The translations under genes were made by a program, and so were the position numbers. A DNA stretch of 64,000 nucleotides from UBA10348 sp002469915 (GTDB taxonomy: Bacteria; Bacteroidota; Rhodothermia; Rhodothermales; UBA10348): positions 124,001-188,000 of the forward strand of contig JAQWHM010000017.1 of NCBI GenBank assembly GCA_029249345.1. Direction: 5' to 3'. The notes below the pieces were generated by a model. The model had not been told where the DNA came from. It saw nothing but the letters and a program-made list of their open reading frames with translations, and made no database searches. Positions 41,850-51,119 of this stretch are shown one piece after another (within the stretch, counting starts at the first letter, position 1; each line of letters opens with the position of its first letter).

Positions 41850-42329
41850 ATGAAAAGAGTTGACCGAATCGACGAAAAGATAATTGAGCTTTATCAGAAT
41901 GATGCTCGTATTACGAACAAAGCCGTAGCAAATATTATCGGTGTCGCTCCTTCTACGGCTCTTGAGCGGACGCGTCGATTAGAGGAATTAGGCGTGTTTA
42001 CAGGCTACCACGCGAGTGTAAACCCCTCGTTTCTTGGGATTAGATTACTCGCCATGATAGCCGTTCGTCTCTCAAAGCACGACCCAAATGCGGTTCACCG
42101 GTTTCAAAGTCACGTCATGGCATTACCGGAAGTGCGAGACGTCTATCATGTCGCAGGAGAAAACGACTTTCTCGTGCATGTTGCCGTCAGAGACTCCGAG
42201 CACCTGAGGGCCGTTGTTCTAGAGGGTATCACGGCTCAAGAGGAGGTTGAGCATGTAGAAACCAACCTGATTTTTGGCCATGGGCGCGATCCAATTCTTC
42301 AGTCGGCCTGGGAAAAACGTCCTTTTTGA
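41850..42329 (+). CDS. Lrp/AsnC family transcriptional regulator
   Basis: 159 residues. An N-terminal helix-turn-helix (DEKIIELYQNDARITNKAVANIIGVAPSTALERTRRLEELG read in parts) is followed by the RAM ligand-binding domain with GENDFLVHVAVRDSEHLRAVV and FGHGRDP at the end. These regulators respond to amino acids and often control the gene divergent to them. The neighbour is a Cys/Met-type PLP enzyme, as with MdeR and methionine gamma-lyase. Methionine or cysteine sensing is therefore inferred. Confidence 0.9.
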   Translation: MKRVDRIDEKIIELYQNDARITNKAVANIIGVAPSTALERTRRLEELGVFTGYHASVNPSFLGIRLLAMIAVRLSKHDPNAVHRFQSHVMALPEVRDVYHVAGENDFLVHVAVRDSEHLRAVVLEGITAQEEVEHVETNLIFGHGRDPILQSAWEKRPF

Positions 42330-42333
42330 TCGT

Positions 42334-42362
42334 ACAGCATAGCTTTCACTTAGCTGTGCTGT
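42334..42362. terminator. Hairpin between convergent lrp-type and parE genes
   Basis: ACAGCATAGCT (42334-42344) pairs with AGCTGTGCTGT (42352-42362), one wobble, loop of 7. It sits exactly in the convergent gap. No strong T-run follows on either strand, so termination efficiency is uncertain. Confidence 0.5.
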
Positions 42363-42363
42363 T

Positions 42364-44298
42364 CTATACGTCTATATCTTCGACTTCGTTAGCATTGTTC
42401 ATTATGAAGTCAAATCGCAAAGAAGCGTCTTTACCCATGAGCGCTGAAATCGTCTCTTCCGTTGCAAGTCTTTCCGTATCGGGGATAGTAACCTGAAGGA
42501 GTCTTCTCGTATCCGGATGAAGAGTTGTGGACTTCAGCGTGGCAGGCATCATCTCGCCCAGCCCTTTAAATCGCTGCATTTCAATTTTAGCCTTCTTGTT
42601 CTTACGCTTGATCCCGCGGATAATGCGCTCTCTATCCGTTTCATCTAGCGCCCAAAAGGTGCTTTTTGCTGAGTCGATGCGATACAAAGGCGGCTGCGCG
42701 ATATACACATAGCCTTCCTCAATGAGCGGCTTGAGGTACCGGTAAAAAAACGTGAGCAATAAAGTTGATATATGATGGCCATCAGAGTCCGCATCCATCA
42801 ATAAGATGATCTTGTGATACCTCAGCTTAGTGAGATCAACCTGGTCCCCAATTCCGCAACCCAATGCTTGAGTTACATTGGATAACTCCTTGTTGTCCAT
42901 CACTTTCTTAAGCGTGGCCTGTTCAGCATTAAGCACTTTTCCTCTCAGAGGAAGAATAGCTTGAGTCTTCCGATCTCGACCTTGCTTCGCTGAGCCACCG
43001 GCTGAATCCCCCTCAACAATAAAAAGCTCACTTTCAGCGGGATCAGTGGACGAGCAGTCTGCCAATTTACCCGGCAAATTCAGCCGGTAGCTTACGCTGG
43101 TTTTTCTTCGCACACTGCTGGCCGCAGCACGACTCGCGTGACGCGCCTTCGCAGCCTGAATAACCCGTGTTGCAATCGCTTCACCCGTAGTTGGATGCTG
43201 ATTCAAAAAGTGCTCCAGCTCCAAGCGAATGCTACCCGAAACCAGGCTCTTTATCTCTGGGTTGTTCAGTTTCTCCTTAGTCTGGCCCTGAAACTGAGGT
43301 TCAACCATAAAGAGATTAACGATACAAAAGACCCCCTCCCGAATATCATCGGCTGAAATGTCCAGCTTCTTGGGAAGTAGCGAATGGGTGTCCATATAGG
43401 CCCGGACTGCAGATCGAATAGCGTCCTTTAACCCTTGCTCATGCGTACCACCATCTCGGGTAGGAATTCCGTTGACGAAGGAACGGATGGCTTCTTTTGG
43501 TGCTTCAGTCCATTGCAAGGCCACTTCTACGCGTGCGCCTTGGACCATTTCCTCCTGCCTCAGCAAGAACGGATCAGCATGAACCGGTCGGGCTTTCGCC
43601 TCTTCAATGAGATGGTGTTGAAATTCCTGAATACCACCCTCATGATGGAATTCCTTTCGCTCTCCAGTAGCCTCATTCTTGAAAACAATGCGCAATGCAC
43701 CATTTAAGTAGGTTTTAATCTCAAGATTATCCTCAATCCAAGTAGCATCGAAATCTACCGTTTCAAAGATCTCGATATCGGGTTTGAAGAAGACCGAGGT
43801 ACCCGTTCCGCGAGTATTAGAAGCTATTTTCTTGAGTTTTGATACCGGCTTTCCGCGTTCGTAATGCTGCTCCCAGGTGGCCCCACCTCTCTTGACTGTT
43901 GCAATCAGCGATTCAGACAAGGCATTTACCACCGATGCCCCGACCCCATGCAGACCTCCAGAGGTGATATAGGAGGAATTGTCAAACTTTCCGCCTGCGT
44001 GCAACGTGGTTAGAATGACTTCGATGGTAGGAATCTTCTTAACCGGGTGCTTATCCACAGGGATACCACGACCGTTGTCCATAACGGTCATTGATCGTCC
44101 ATCACGATGTAGGATCACATCAATCTGAGTCGCAAACCCATTCGTAGCCTCATCCACTGAATTATCTACCACTTCCCAAAGCAAGTGATGTAGACCCGGT
44201 TTTCCCGTTCCGCCAATGTACATGCCAGGCCGCTTACGGACGGGTTCAAGACCCTCCAGCACCTGAATGTTTTCACCTGTGTACTTATCAGAACTCAC
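42364..44298 (-). CDS. parE: DNA topoisomerase IV subunit B (ParE)
   Basis: ATPase subunit of a type IIA topoisomerase. It has 644 residues. GHKL ATPase motifs are VDNSVDEATNG and SGGLHGVGASVVNALS; the transducer and TOPRIM segments are EGDSAGGSAKQGRDRKTQAI, LPLRGKVLN and DADSDGHHISTLLL. It lacks the long insert of many GyrB proteins and pairs with a ParC-type partner 39 bp upstream, so topoisomerase IV (chromosome decatenation) is favoured over gyrase. A gyrB identity cannot be excluded without the rest of the genome. Confidence 0.88.
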   Translation of the reverse strand: MSSDKYTGENIQVLEGLEPVRKRPGMYIGGTGKPGLHHLLWEVVDNSVDEATNGFATQIDVILHRDGRSMTVMDNGRGIPVDKHPVKKIPTIEVILTTLHAGGKFDNSSYITSGGLHGVGASVVNALSESLIATVKRGGATWEQHYERGKPVSKLKKIASNTRGTGTSVFFKPDIEIFETVDFDATWIEDNLEIKTYLNGALRIVFKNEATGERKEFHHEGGIQEFQHHLIEEAKARPVHADPFLLRQEEMVQGARVEVALQWTEAPKEAIRSFVNGIPTRDGGTHEQGLKDAIRSAVRAYMDTHSLLPKKLDISADDIREGVFCIVNLFMVEPQFQGQTKEKLNNPEIKSLVSGSIRLELEHFLNQHPTTGEAIATRVIQAAKARHASRAAASSVRRKTSVSYRLNLPGKLADCSSTDPAESELFIVEGDSAGGSAKQGRDRKTQAILPLRGKVLNAEQATLKKVMDNKELSNVTQALGCGIGDQVDLTKLRYHKIILLMDADSDGHHISTLLLTFFYRYLKPLIEEGYVYIAQPPLYRIDSAKSTFWALDETDRERIIRGIKRKNKKAKIEMQRFKGLGEMMPATLKSTTLHPDTRRLLQVTIPDTERLATEETISALMGKDASLRFDFIMNNANEVEDIDV

Positions 44299-44337
44299 GA
44301 TAATCGATTGGGATAAAGGTGGATAGTAATATACCTA

Positions 44338-46668
44338 TCAGGAAGAGGATCCATTACTGATCTCAACTGGAGGGTAAATAACACTCTTGATTGAGCCACG
44401 CTGAATAATAAGTCGTCCTTTGTTGCCTCTATTGGCGACGGGGAATTTGGTAGGACGAATAGTTTCGGACCGGCCTCTAGTCGTCTCAACTTCAAGACCC
44501 TGGCGGGCAGCAGCTGAGAGAGCAAACCCGAGAACCTTATCGCCAGCATTCAAGCGTATAGCAATTACGCCCTTGGCGGCGTTTTTCATAATGGGTATTT
44601 GACCCACCGGGAAAATGAGGCAGCTTCCCTCCTTCGTCGCCAAACACAGATTCTCGCCACCCGATGCAGGCTCTACGCGAAGAACCGACTGCCCACTCGC
44701 TGTTTTCATGAACATACGCCCACTGACAGTAGATGGATCACTATAGTTGCCCAACTCCATACGCAAGGACTGGCCATCCGATGTAACGCCAACTGCAAAA
44801 GGGCCTTCAATGATTTCTTTGCCATCTGCACCGAAAAGCTGCGGCTCTGCTTCTCCCTGTACTACAGGTTTGGGAAGTGCTCGCTTATCCATGCTAATCA
44901 CACCGACAATGCGTTCTCGGTCAGAGAAGTCAAACATCTTCTGGATCGGATTACCGTGCCCCGTGGTGCTTAGCAGCGCTTCACCCCGACAGGTATAGGC
45001 TTTTCCAAAATTGCTGAAAAAGATGACCGTTTGGCGTGTCGAGCCTGGTAAAATCCATCCGACCGCATCTCCATCTCGGACTCGAATGCTCGCAGCATCT
45101 CCGTATGAGCGTTGTCTTTTTACCCATCCATCGTTTGTTACGATAATGTAGACATCTTCGTTTACGATGAAATCCTCTGCTGAGAACTCAATAGACTCAT
45201 CGGGACCTGACACAGTGGTCCTTCGGTCTTCGGCATACTTTGCTCGAATCTCTTTCAATTCAGTTCTGATGAGCTTCCAACGAGCCTGATCATCTCCCAG
45301 CAGTTTCCGAAGTTCGGAGGCCATGGCTTCCTTCTGCTCAAGTTCTTCTCGTATGGAATCAATTTCCATGCGAGATAACTTGTAGAGTTTGATTTCGAGA
45401 ATGGCTTCAGCTTGAATATCGTCAATGCCAAAACGGTGCATTAATCGAGATGCGGCATCAGACTTGTTTTCTGAGGCCCGAATTAATCGAATAGCCTCGT
45501 CTAGGTCGTCAAATATATTCTCAAAACCCTTGAGAATGTGAATCCGTTTTTCAAGCTGCTTGAGCTCAAACTCCAAACGGCGCACAACGACCAGCATGCG
45601 AAAGTCCAGAAAATGTCGCAGTACGGTAGCCAAATCCACCCGTGATGGACTTCCTACTTCTGGATTGTCAGTCGGAAGCAAGCAGGTGAGATTGACATGA
45701 AAGCGAGTTTGAAGTGCAGTATGCTTCATCAAATACGCCATCACCAGATCAGTGCTGGCTCCGCGTTTAGCCTCAAGTACGATGCGGACTTCATCTGTGG
45801 ATTCGTCGCGTACGTCTACCAGTTGCGGAATCTTACCCTTAATGATGTGATCTGCAATTTGCTCAATGAGCGTACTTTTCGTTACGCCGTAGGGAATACT
45901 GGTTACAACAACCGTGTTTTTACCCTCGTTGGCAAATTCACCGCGTACCTCAATGGCCCCTTCTCCCTTGGAATAGACTTCAATAATCGATTCCTGAGTG
46001 TTTAGGATGCGTCCTCCAGTTGGGAAGTCAGGCCCCTGGATAAAGTTCTCAACGAGTGTCTGATTACGTGCATTCGGTGAACTGATCATATAGATCGATG
46101 CATCGATCAGCTCGGTAATATTGTGAGGCGGAATATTTGTCGCCATTCCGACGGCAATTCCCGATGCACCATTTAAAAGCAAGTTTGGAACGCGAGCCGG
46201 TACCACTACAGGTTCGAACAGTGAACCATCAAAATTAGGCCGAAAAGGCACGGTTTCTTTTCTAATCTCAGCCAACAATTCCATGGCCAAAGGACGCAAA
46301 CGGGCTTCGGTATAGCGCATGGCGGCCGGCGAGTCCCCGTCAAGCGAACCAAAGTTTCCTTGTCCATCTACCAACGGTGCTCTGAGAGAGAAGGTTTGTG
46401 CCATTCGAACCATGGCATCATAGATGGCTGTGTCACCATGAGGGTGATACTTACCCATGACCTCGCCTACAACGGCTGCGCTTTTCTTGAACCGAGCATC
46501 AGGGTACAGGTGCAAATTATTGTGCATCGCGTACAAAATACGACGCTGTACAGGCTTCAATCCGTCTCTAATGTCGGGCAGCGCACGGCTGGTAATAACG
46601 GATAACGCGTAGTTCAGGTAGCGAGAACGCGTTGTTTCGTGCAAGGGAATGACATCTACGATTGGCAT
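44338..46668 (-). CDS. parC: DNA topoisomerase IV subunit A (ParC)
   Basis: DNA cleavage/rejoining subunit. It has 776 residues with the catalytic Tyr119 in AAMRYTEARL and a quinolone-determining region HPHGDTAIYDAMVRMAQ with Thr80 at the position of E. coli GyrA Ser83. The C-terminal beta-pinwheel has degenerate repeats (KGVIAIRLNAGDKVLGF) and no GyrA box (QRRGGKG). This is the reason to call it ParC rather than GyrA. It is transcribed before parE, opposite to the usual parE-parC order. It acts in decatenation of daughter chromosomes. Confidence 0.88.
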   Translation of the reverse strand: MPIVDVIPLHETTRSRYLNYALSVITSRALPDIRDGLKPVQRRILYAMHNNLHLYPDARFKKSAAVVGEVMGKYHPHGDTAIYDAMVRMAQTFSLRAPLVDGQGNFGSLDGDSPAAMRYTEARLRPLAMELLAEIRKETVPFRPNFDGSLFEPVVVPARVPNLLLNGASGIAVGMATNIPPHNITELIDASIYMISSPNARNQTLVENFIQGPDFPTGGRILNTQESIIEVYSKGEGAIEVRGEFANEGKNTVVVTSIPYGVTKSTLIEQIADHIIKGKIPQLVDVRDESTDEVRIVLEAKRGASTDLVMAYLMKHTALQTRFHVNLTCLLPTDNPEVGSPSRVDLATVLRHFLDFRMLVVVRRLEFELKQLEKRIHILKGFENIFDDLDEAIRLIRASENKSDAASRLMHRFGIDDIQAEAILEIKLYKLSRMEIDSIREELEQKEAMASELRKLLGDDQARWKLIRTELKEIRAKYAEDRRTTVSGPDESIEFSAEDFIVNEDVYIIVTNDGWVKRQRSYGDAASIRVRDGDAVGWILPGSTRQTVIFFSNFGKAYTCRGEALLSTTGHGNPIQKMFDFSDRERIVGVISMDKRALPKPVVQGEAEPQLFGADGKEIIEGPFAVGVTSDGQSLRMELGNYSDPSTVSGRMFMKTASGQSVLRVEPASGGENLCLATKEGSCLIFPVGQIPIMKNAAKGVIAIRLNAGDKVLGFALSAAARQGLEVETTRGRSETIRPTKFPVANRGNKGRLIIQRGSIKSVIYPPVEISNGSSS

Positions 46669-46769
46669 AAACTTCGATCAATAACGGTCTTAGAGGTGCG
46701 TACCTCAATGTACGAAACCTGAAAATGAATGGAAGCGAAAATCTATTTATCCTGAAAAAGTATCTGCAC

Positions 46770-46786
46770 GAAACCTGTTCGGTTTC
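46770..46786. repeat. Short hairpin after the AlbA-type gene
   Basis: GAAACC-TGTTC-GGTTTC, a perfect 6 bp stem 17 bp after the AlbA-type gene stop (minus strand). There is only a short T5 run about 10 bp after it on the minus strand. It is a weak terminator candidate before parC. Confidence 0.35.
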
Positions 46787-46802
46787 AGGATTCAGGCCGG
46801 AT

Positions 46803-47447
46803 CTAATAAGCGATTGTAAAATAATCGCCTCGAACTTCTCTATTCTGGACCAAAACACGCGCTCTGGTAAGCGTCACCAAGAGTTTTCCCGCTTCATCAC
46901 GCTCCATGTCGGCAATCTGAGCGAAGCCCTGCACAGATATTTTTCCATATTGTTCTAAATACCGCATTAGAAGGAGCTCCTTTTCACCAAACTCGAAGTG
47001 AACACCGTCCGGATCATACTCCGTTTGCATAAGGGCAACGGATTCAGGAGACGCTTCGACTGAGGAATCCTCAATACGCACCAAGGCGGGGCCACTTCCG
47101 TCCTCATCGTTTTGGACGATAAAATGAGGCTTGCGTTTACTCTTTGGAACGGTAACTAAAATGACATCACGCTTATTGGTGACCGGAATGCGTTCCGATC
47201 TCCACTTAATTGCGGGACGACAATACAACCCCACCGCTTCTTGAATAGCAAACTCCTCTTCGAAAGAATCTTTTACGCCTATGATACCGCCTTCATCATC
47301 CACTCCGATGAATACGCGGCCACCATTTGTGTTAGCAAATGCGATGACCTCACGGGCTAAGCGATCTGGAGACGGTACTCTGGTCTTAAACTCAGTGTAC
47401 AGCCCTTCTCCTTTAGCTACTATTCGTCTGGCTTCTTCTAGTGTCAT
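46803..47447 (-). CDS. AlbA_2/Schlafen-type ATP-binding, DNA-binding domain protein
   Basis: 214 residues. The AlbA_2 domain (about 1-120) shows GEGLYTEFKTRVPSPDRLAREVIAFANTNGG in parts, then GRVFIGVDDEGGIIGV and VTVPKSKRKPHFI. A winged-helix-like C-terminus (about 150-210, QYGKISVQGFAQIADMERDEAGKLL) follows. Such proteins occur as single-domain regulators and as parts of helicase-like defence proteins; here no partner is present. It begins 7 bp after gpsA. Function is unknown, though DNA binding is likely. Confidence 0.75.
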   Translation of the reverse strand: MTLEEARRIVAKGEGLYTEFKTRVPSPDRLAREVIAFANTNGGRVFIGVDDEGGIIGVKDSFEEEFAIQEAVGLYCRPAIKWRSERIPVTNKRDVILVTVPKSKRKPHFIVQNDEDGSGPALVRIEDSSVEASPESVALMQTEYDPDGVHFEFGEKELLLMRYLEQYGKISVQGFAQIADMERDEAGKLLVTLTRARVLVQNREVRGDYFTIAY

Positions 47448-47454
47448 AGATCAC

Positions 47455-48486
47455 TTAATCATCCGTATCAATCGGAGTCCAAGCTTCTTGTTTAGCGGTG
47501 CGCATCATTAAGGTTGAAACAGCCTCTCTTGGAGGCTCATTTTCGAACAAAATGCGATATACCGCCTCGGTTATGGGCATTTCAACTTCATACTTCTTCG
47601 CTAACTCAACGACAGATGCCGTGGTTCGTACTCCTTCAGCTACCATGGTCATTTCGGATTGTACCCGCTCAAGTGATTTACCCTTACCAAGCTCATAACC
47701 AAGATTTCTATTTCTGCTCAGCGTACTCATGCACGTGACTACCATGTCTCCAATACCAGCCAGTCCTGCAAACGTGCTTGGGTCTGCTCCCATCGCGACG
47801 CCCAGGCGCTTTATCTCAGCTAGTCCTCTGGTCAGAATAGCAGCCTTTGCATTATCCCCAAAACCGACTCCATCACTAATACCGGCGGCAATAGCCAGGA
47901 CATTTTTAACGGATCCTGCTATCTCTACTCCCCGCATATCATGATTTACGTATACCCTCAAATGACAGGTCATAAACGTACGCTGCACACGCTTGGCAGT
48001 CTCACGGCTAGTAGATGCAGCTACAACCGTTGTGGGACACTCAGAAGCTACCTCTTCTGCGTGGCTTGGGCCGTAAAGAACAGCGATTCGATCCCGCGGT
48101 AAGTCAGAAAACGCATCATGCAAGACACAGGATGTAGTAAGCAACGTGCCATTCTCGATACCCTTGGCCACTGAGACAACAACTACATCTGGAGTAAGAT
48201 AGCTGTCTAAATCCTTGGCTACCTGTCTTACAGTCTGAGAAGGCGTTGCAATGAGCCAGATTGTTGCGCCATGAATGGCTTCTGCCAAGTCATGAGTAAC
48301 GTGAACAGAGTCCGGGATAATGGCATCTGGAAGATACGTCGGGTTGTGTCGCTCTTCCGACATTAACCGTGCAGCATCTTCCCTTCTTGCCCATAAAGAG
48401 ACGTGATGCCCCCCTTTTGCTAGACTTATAGCCAGTGCCGTGCCCCAGCTACCAGCTCCAATTACAGCGACGTTTTCAGATTCCAC
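47455..48486 (-). CDS. gpsA: Glycerol-3-phosphate dehydrogenase [NAD(P)+]
   Basis: Reduces dihydroxyacetone phosphate to sn-glycerol-3-phosphate for phospholipid synthesis. It has 343 residues. The NAD(P) fold is VAVIGAGSWGTALAISLAKGG. Substrate residues lie in SVAKGIENGTLL, YGPSHAEEVA, EIAGSVKNVLAIAAGISDGVGFGDNAKAAI (read in parts) and GLAGIGDMVVTCMSTLSRN. It sits just downstream of plsY on the same strand, so the two enzymes that make and acylate glycerol-3-phosphate are together. Confidence 0.96.
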   Translation of the reverse strand: MESENVAVIGAGSWGTALAISLAKGGHHVSLWARREDAARLMSEERHNPTYLPDAIIPDSVHVTHDLAEAIHGATIWLIATPSQTVRQVAKDLDSYLTPDVVVVSVAKGIENGTLLTTSCVLHDAFSDLPRDRIAVLYGPSHAEEVASECPTTVVAASTSRETAKRVQRTFMTCHLRVYVNHDMRGVEIAGSVKNVLAIAAGISDGVGFGDNAKAAILTRGLAEIKRLGVAMGADPSTFAGLAGIGDMVVTCMSTLSRNRNLGYELGKGKSLERVQSEMTMVAEGVRTTASVVELAKKYEVEMPITEAVYRILFENEPPREAVSTLMMRTAKQEAWTPIDTDD

Positions 48487-48550
48487 GACTGAGTCACACC
48501 TACCTGAACTAAATGAAAGAATACAAAGTCATCAAGGCTAACGAAGCGAA

Positions 48551-49234
48551 TTAGACCTCTCCCCTGCCCTTCATACCACGGGCCATTCTAAAACTAAGGA
48601 TTCGACTTTCACTTCCGTTGAGTAACCTTTGAATATTTGTTCGGTGCGCGAGGAATATGCTCACCGCTAACAAAAGGCTAAAGACAAAAATACTTGCATC
48701 AAGTGCATCTACGTCCATTACGTATTTTCGGAAGGCAATGGCCGTCGGGTATGTTGCAGTGGCAGCTAACGAAGCGAGAGAAACATACCGAGATGCGAAA
48801 AGCACCAAAACGAACACACCTAATGTAACGAGCATGGTCATTGGAGTGATAGCCAGTAAAACGCCCGCTGTTGTATTGACTCCTTTCCCTCCTCTGAAAC
48901 CGGCCAGAACAGGATACATATGTCCAAATACAGCAGTGACACCTGCAATTAACATGATTACTGACTCTGCTTCCCAAAATCCAAATCCGTTAGGAAGTGG
49001 GTCAATCCGAATCTGAGAAATGAGGCCGGCTGCTAGCATTCCTTTTCCCAGGTCGACAATAGTAGAAACCACGCCTGCTTTCCAGCCGAGTACTCTAAAT
49101 GCGTTAGTAGCGCCTGCATTGCCGCTACCGTGATCCCTAAGATCAGTCCTATGCATCGCTTTTCCGACCCAAACGCTAGCAGGGATAGATCCAGCTAGGT
49201 AACTGAGGACAAGAATGGTGATCACTGATAACAT
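48551..49234 (-). CDS. plsY: Glycerol-3-phosphate acyltransferase PlsY
   Basis: Membrane acyltransferase using acyl-phosphate to acylate position 1 of glycerol-3-phosphate. It has 227 residues and five or six membrane segments. Motif 1 is SGNAGATNAFRVLG, motif 2 is FRGGKGVNTTAGV with GHMYPVLAGFRGGKG, and motif 3 is AHRTNIQRLLNGSES. The N-terminus LSYLAGSIPASVWVGKA is typical. It is followed by gpsA after 64 bp. Confidence 0.96.
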   Translation of the reverse strand: MLSVITILVLSYLAGSIPASVWVGKAMHRTDLRDHGSGNAGATNAFRVLGWKAGVVSTIVDLGKGMLAAGLISQIRIDPLPNGFGFWEAESVIMLIAGVTAVFGHMYPVLAGFRGGKGVNTTAGVLLAITPMTMLVTLGVFVLVLFASRYVSLASLAATATYPTAIAFRKYVMDVDALDASIFVFSLLLAVSIFLAHRTNIQRLLNGSESRILSFRMARGMKGRGEV

Positions 49235-49331
49235 TGGAAAAGCGCTTTTTTGACTTCTGACGTTTTAAAACGGCGAAAACCGCTAAACAAGATAAGCACA
49301 CTGAAATAGAAGCCTATTCGATCGGACATTT

Positions 49332-50327
49332 TTAGCCAGTAATCACTCGTCCAATCTGAATGGGACGGTCATTTGCGCAGCTAGAAAACACAGATGCTAC
49401 GTCTGACGCTGGTACGACGGCAATAAGCCCAATTCCTAGGTTGAACGCTTGCCGCATATCTTCTTCTGGTACAGATCCACATTCTTGAATTAAACCAAAC
49501 AGCGCGGGGCGCTCCCAGGAAGCATAATCCACGTCTATTGTAAGGCCATCTGGCATAATGCGTTTCGCGTTGCCAGGAATACCACCTCCCGTTACATGTA
49601 CTAGACCACGAACGTCCACAGTCGAGGTCAGCTTTGAGATGGTATCTAGGTATGATTTATGAATGGCTAGCAAGGCTTCGCCAACAGAGCGCCCACCAAG
49701 CTCATCTGGACGGTCGTTCACGTCATACTGGCTAAATAATGCATGCCGCGCCAGGCTGTAGCCGTTGGTATGCAGTCCCGTCGACGGGAATCCAATGAGC
49801 ACGTCGCCTTCTTCAATTGTAGATCCGTCAACGATATTTGCTCGATCTACAACACCTACAATCGTACCAGCAAGGTCATACTCTCCAGCTACGTATATAT
49901 CTGGCATTTCAGCGGTTTCCCCCCCTATCAATGCACATCCGTTCTCTTGGCAAGCTTTTGCAAATCCACTAATCACACTATACGCGGTATCCTGAACAAG
50001 CTTTCCGGTGGAGAAGTAATCTAAAAAGAAGAGTGGTTTTGCTCCACAAACGGCGATGTCGTTCACGCAATGATTGACCAAGTCTTGACCAACAGAATCA
50101 TGCTTATCCATCATGAACGCCACCTTCAGCTTGGTACCAACACCATCGACTGAGGATACCATTACCGGATCATCATAGGCTTTCCAGTCTACTCGGAAAA
50201 AGGCGCCGAAGGCGCCAATGTCGGTCATAACGCCATCGGTAAAGGTTTTTCGTACTAAAGGTTTAATACGTTCAACCGTTTCTTCTCCGGCTTTAACGTC
50301 AACACCGGCATCTTTGTAAGTAGACAT
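49332..50327 (-). CDS. purM: Phosphoribosylformylglycinamidine cyclo-ligase
   Basis: AIR synthetase of purine biosynthesis. It has 331 residues: the conserved start YKDAGVDVKAGEETVERIKP, then GGFGAFF-type ATP site (GAFGAFFRVDW), DGVGTKLKVA, GGETAEMPDIY and HVTGGGIPGNAKRI. Family length is normal. No other pur gene is adjacent. The 108 bp upstream has an inverted repeat TCCTAA...TTAGGA (50346-50351, 50367-50372) of unknown meaning. Confidence 0.96.
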   Translation of the reverse strand: MSTYKDAGVDVKAGEETVERIKPLVRKTFTDGVMTDIGAFGAFFRVDWKAYDDPVMVSSVDGVGTKLKVAFMMDKHDSVGQDLVNHCVNDIAVCGAKPLFFLDYFSTGKLVQDTAYSVISGFAKACQENGCALIGGETAEMPDIYVAGEYDLAGTIVGVVDRANIVDGSTIEEGDVLIGFPSTGLHTNGYSLARHALFSQYDVNDRPDELGGRSVGEALLAIHKSYLDTISKLTSTVDVRGLVHVTGGGIPGNAKRIMPDGLTIDVDYASWERPALFGLIQECGSVPEEDMRQAFNLGIGLIAVVPASDVASVFSSCANDRPIQIGRVITG

Positions 50328-50435
50328 ATCTAGAAGGTATAATGGTCCTAACTGGAGCGTCTAATATTAGGAAAAAGGACTTGGGAATGCGGTTAGGATT
50401 GTGCGGAATCGAAGTGAATCGTGTGTAGCGGACTA

Positions 50436-51119
50436 TCAACGAAAGGTAGTTTTACCAAAATGCGCCTGAACTAGGGCCTGAGCATTTTGAAAAGTACTCA
50501 ACATGATGGGCGATTTTTGGAGATCAAAATCGACTTTTTCGATCGCATGAGTCCATTCTAGCATTCTAAACCACCAAATCTTGAACTGCCTTCGCTTTAG
50601 ATAACGTAATTCTGGTGCTAAATCAGTGCAGTCAGCCAGACACTGTTGTATGGAGATTACCTGCTTCCAAATCGCCTTTTTACCATCGATAGCATGCTTT
50701 CCTGGTTCAAAAAGGCGCAATCCCGCAGCCGTTTCAGCACTAAAGTGTGTTAAGTGATGCTGGATTGCGACAGCTGTTCCCAATGCCCGAACACTTTGAG
50801 TCTGCCACCTGCGCCTCAGTCCAGCTTCACTAGCTATACACGTCACAATTGGCAGAAACCCCTCGTTTACAAAACGCTTCGCAACTTCAGGACGCTGCTG
50901 AGAACTAGCCGATGTGAACTCCTTCCGATACGCTTCGGCGAGTAGTAAATGGGGCTCGTGGATCGGAAGGTCGAATGAATCCAGCAGGTTTGGGGCGTGA
51001 GAGCCCGTCAAAAGTGCTGAACGCCATGAATCCTCGAATGCCAGTAGAAGATGGATCCGCTGCGTAGCATCTCGATTCAACCCGAGTTGAGAAAAGAAGT
51101 CTCGTGAATACGGATTCAT
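50436..51119 (-). CDS. Uncharacterised protein
   Basis: 227 residues, helical, basic, no signal peptide or membrane segment. Aromatic/His-rich stretches include AVAIQHHLTHFSAETAAGLRLFEP and FKIWWFRMLEWTHAIEKVDF, while RRRWQTQSVR is a basic patch. I do not recognise a family. It starts with a 4 bp ATGA overlap with the enoyl-CoA hydratase stop, so it is cotranslated with it, and it may belong to the same pathway as the hydratase and LuxE-like genes. Confidence 0.7.
   Translation of the reverse strand: MNPYSRDFFSQLGLNRDATQRIHLLLAFEDSWRSALLTGSHAPNLLDSFDLPIHEPHLLLAEAYRKEFTSASSQQRPEVAKRFVNEGFLPIVTCIASEAGLRRRWQTQSVRALGTAVAIQHHLTHFSAETAAGLRLFEPGKHAIDGKKAIWKQVISIQQCLADCTDLAPELRYLKRRQFKIWWFRMLEWTHAIEKVDFDLQKSPIMLSTFQNAQALVQAHFGKTTFR

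Noticed and set aside
42364..46668. gyrB and gyrA instead of parE and parC
   Set aside because: No GyrA box (QRRGGKG) in the C-terminal pinwheel and the B subunit lacks the usual GyrB insert; the gyrase call remains possible but less likely.
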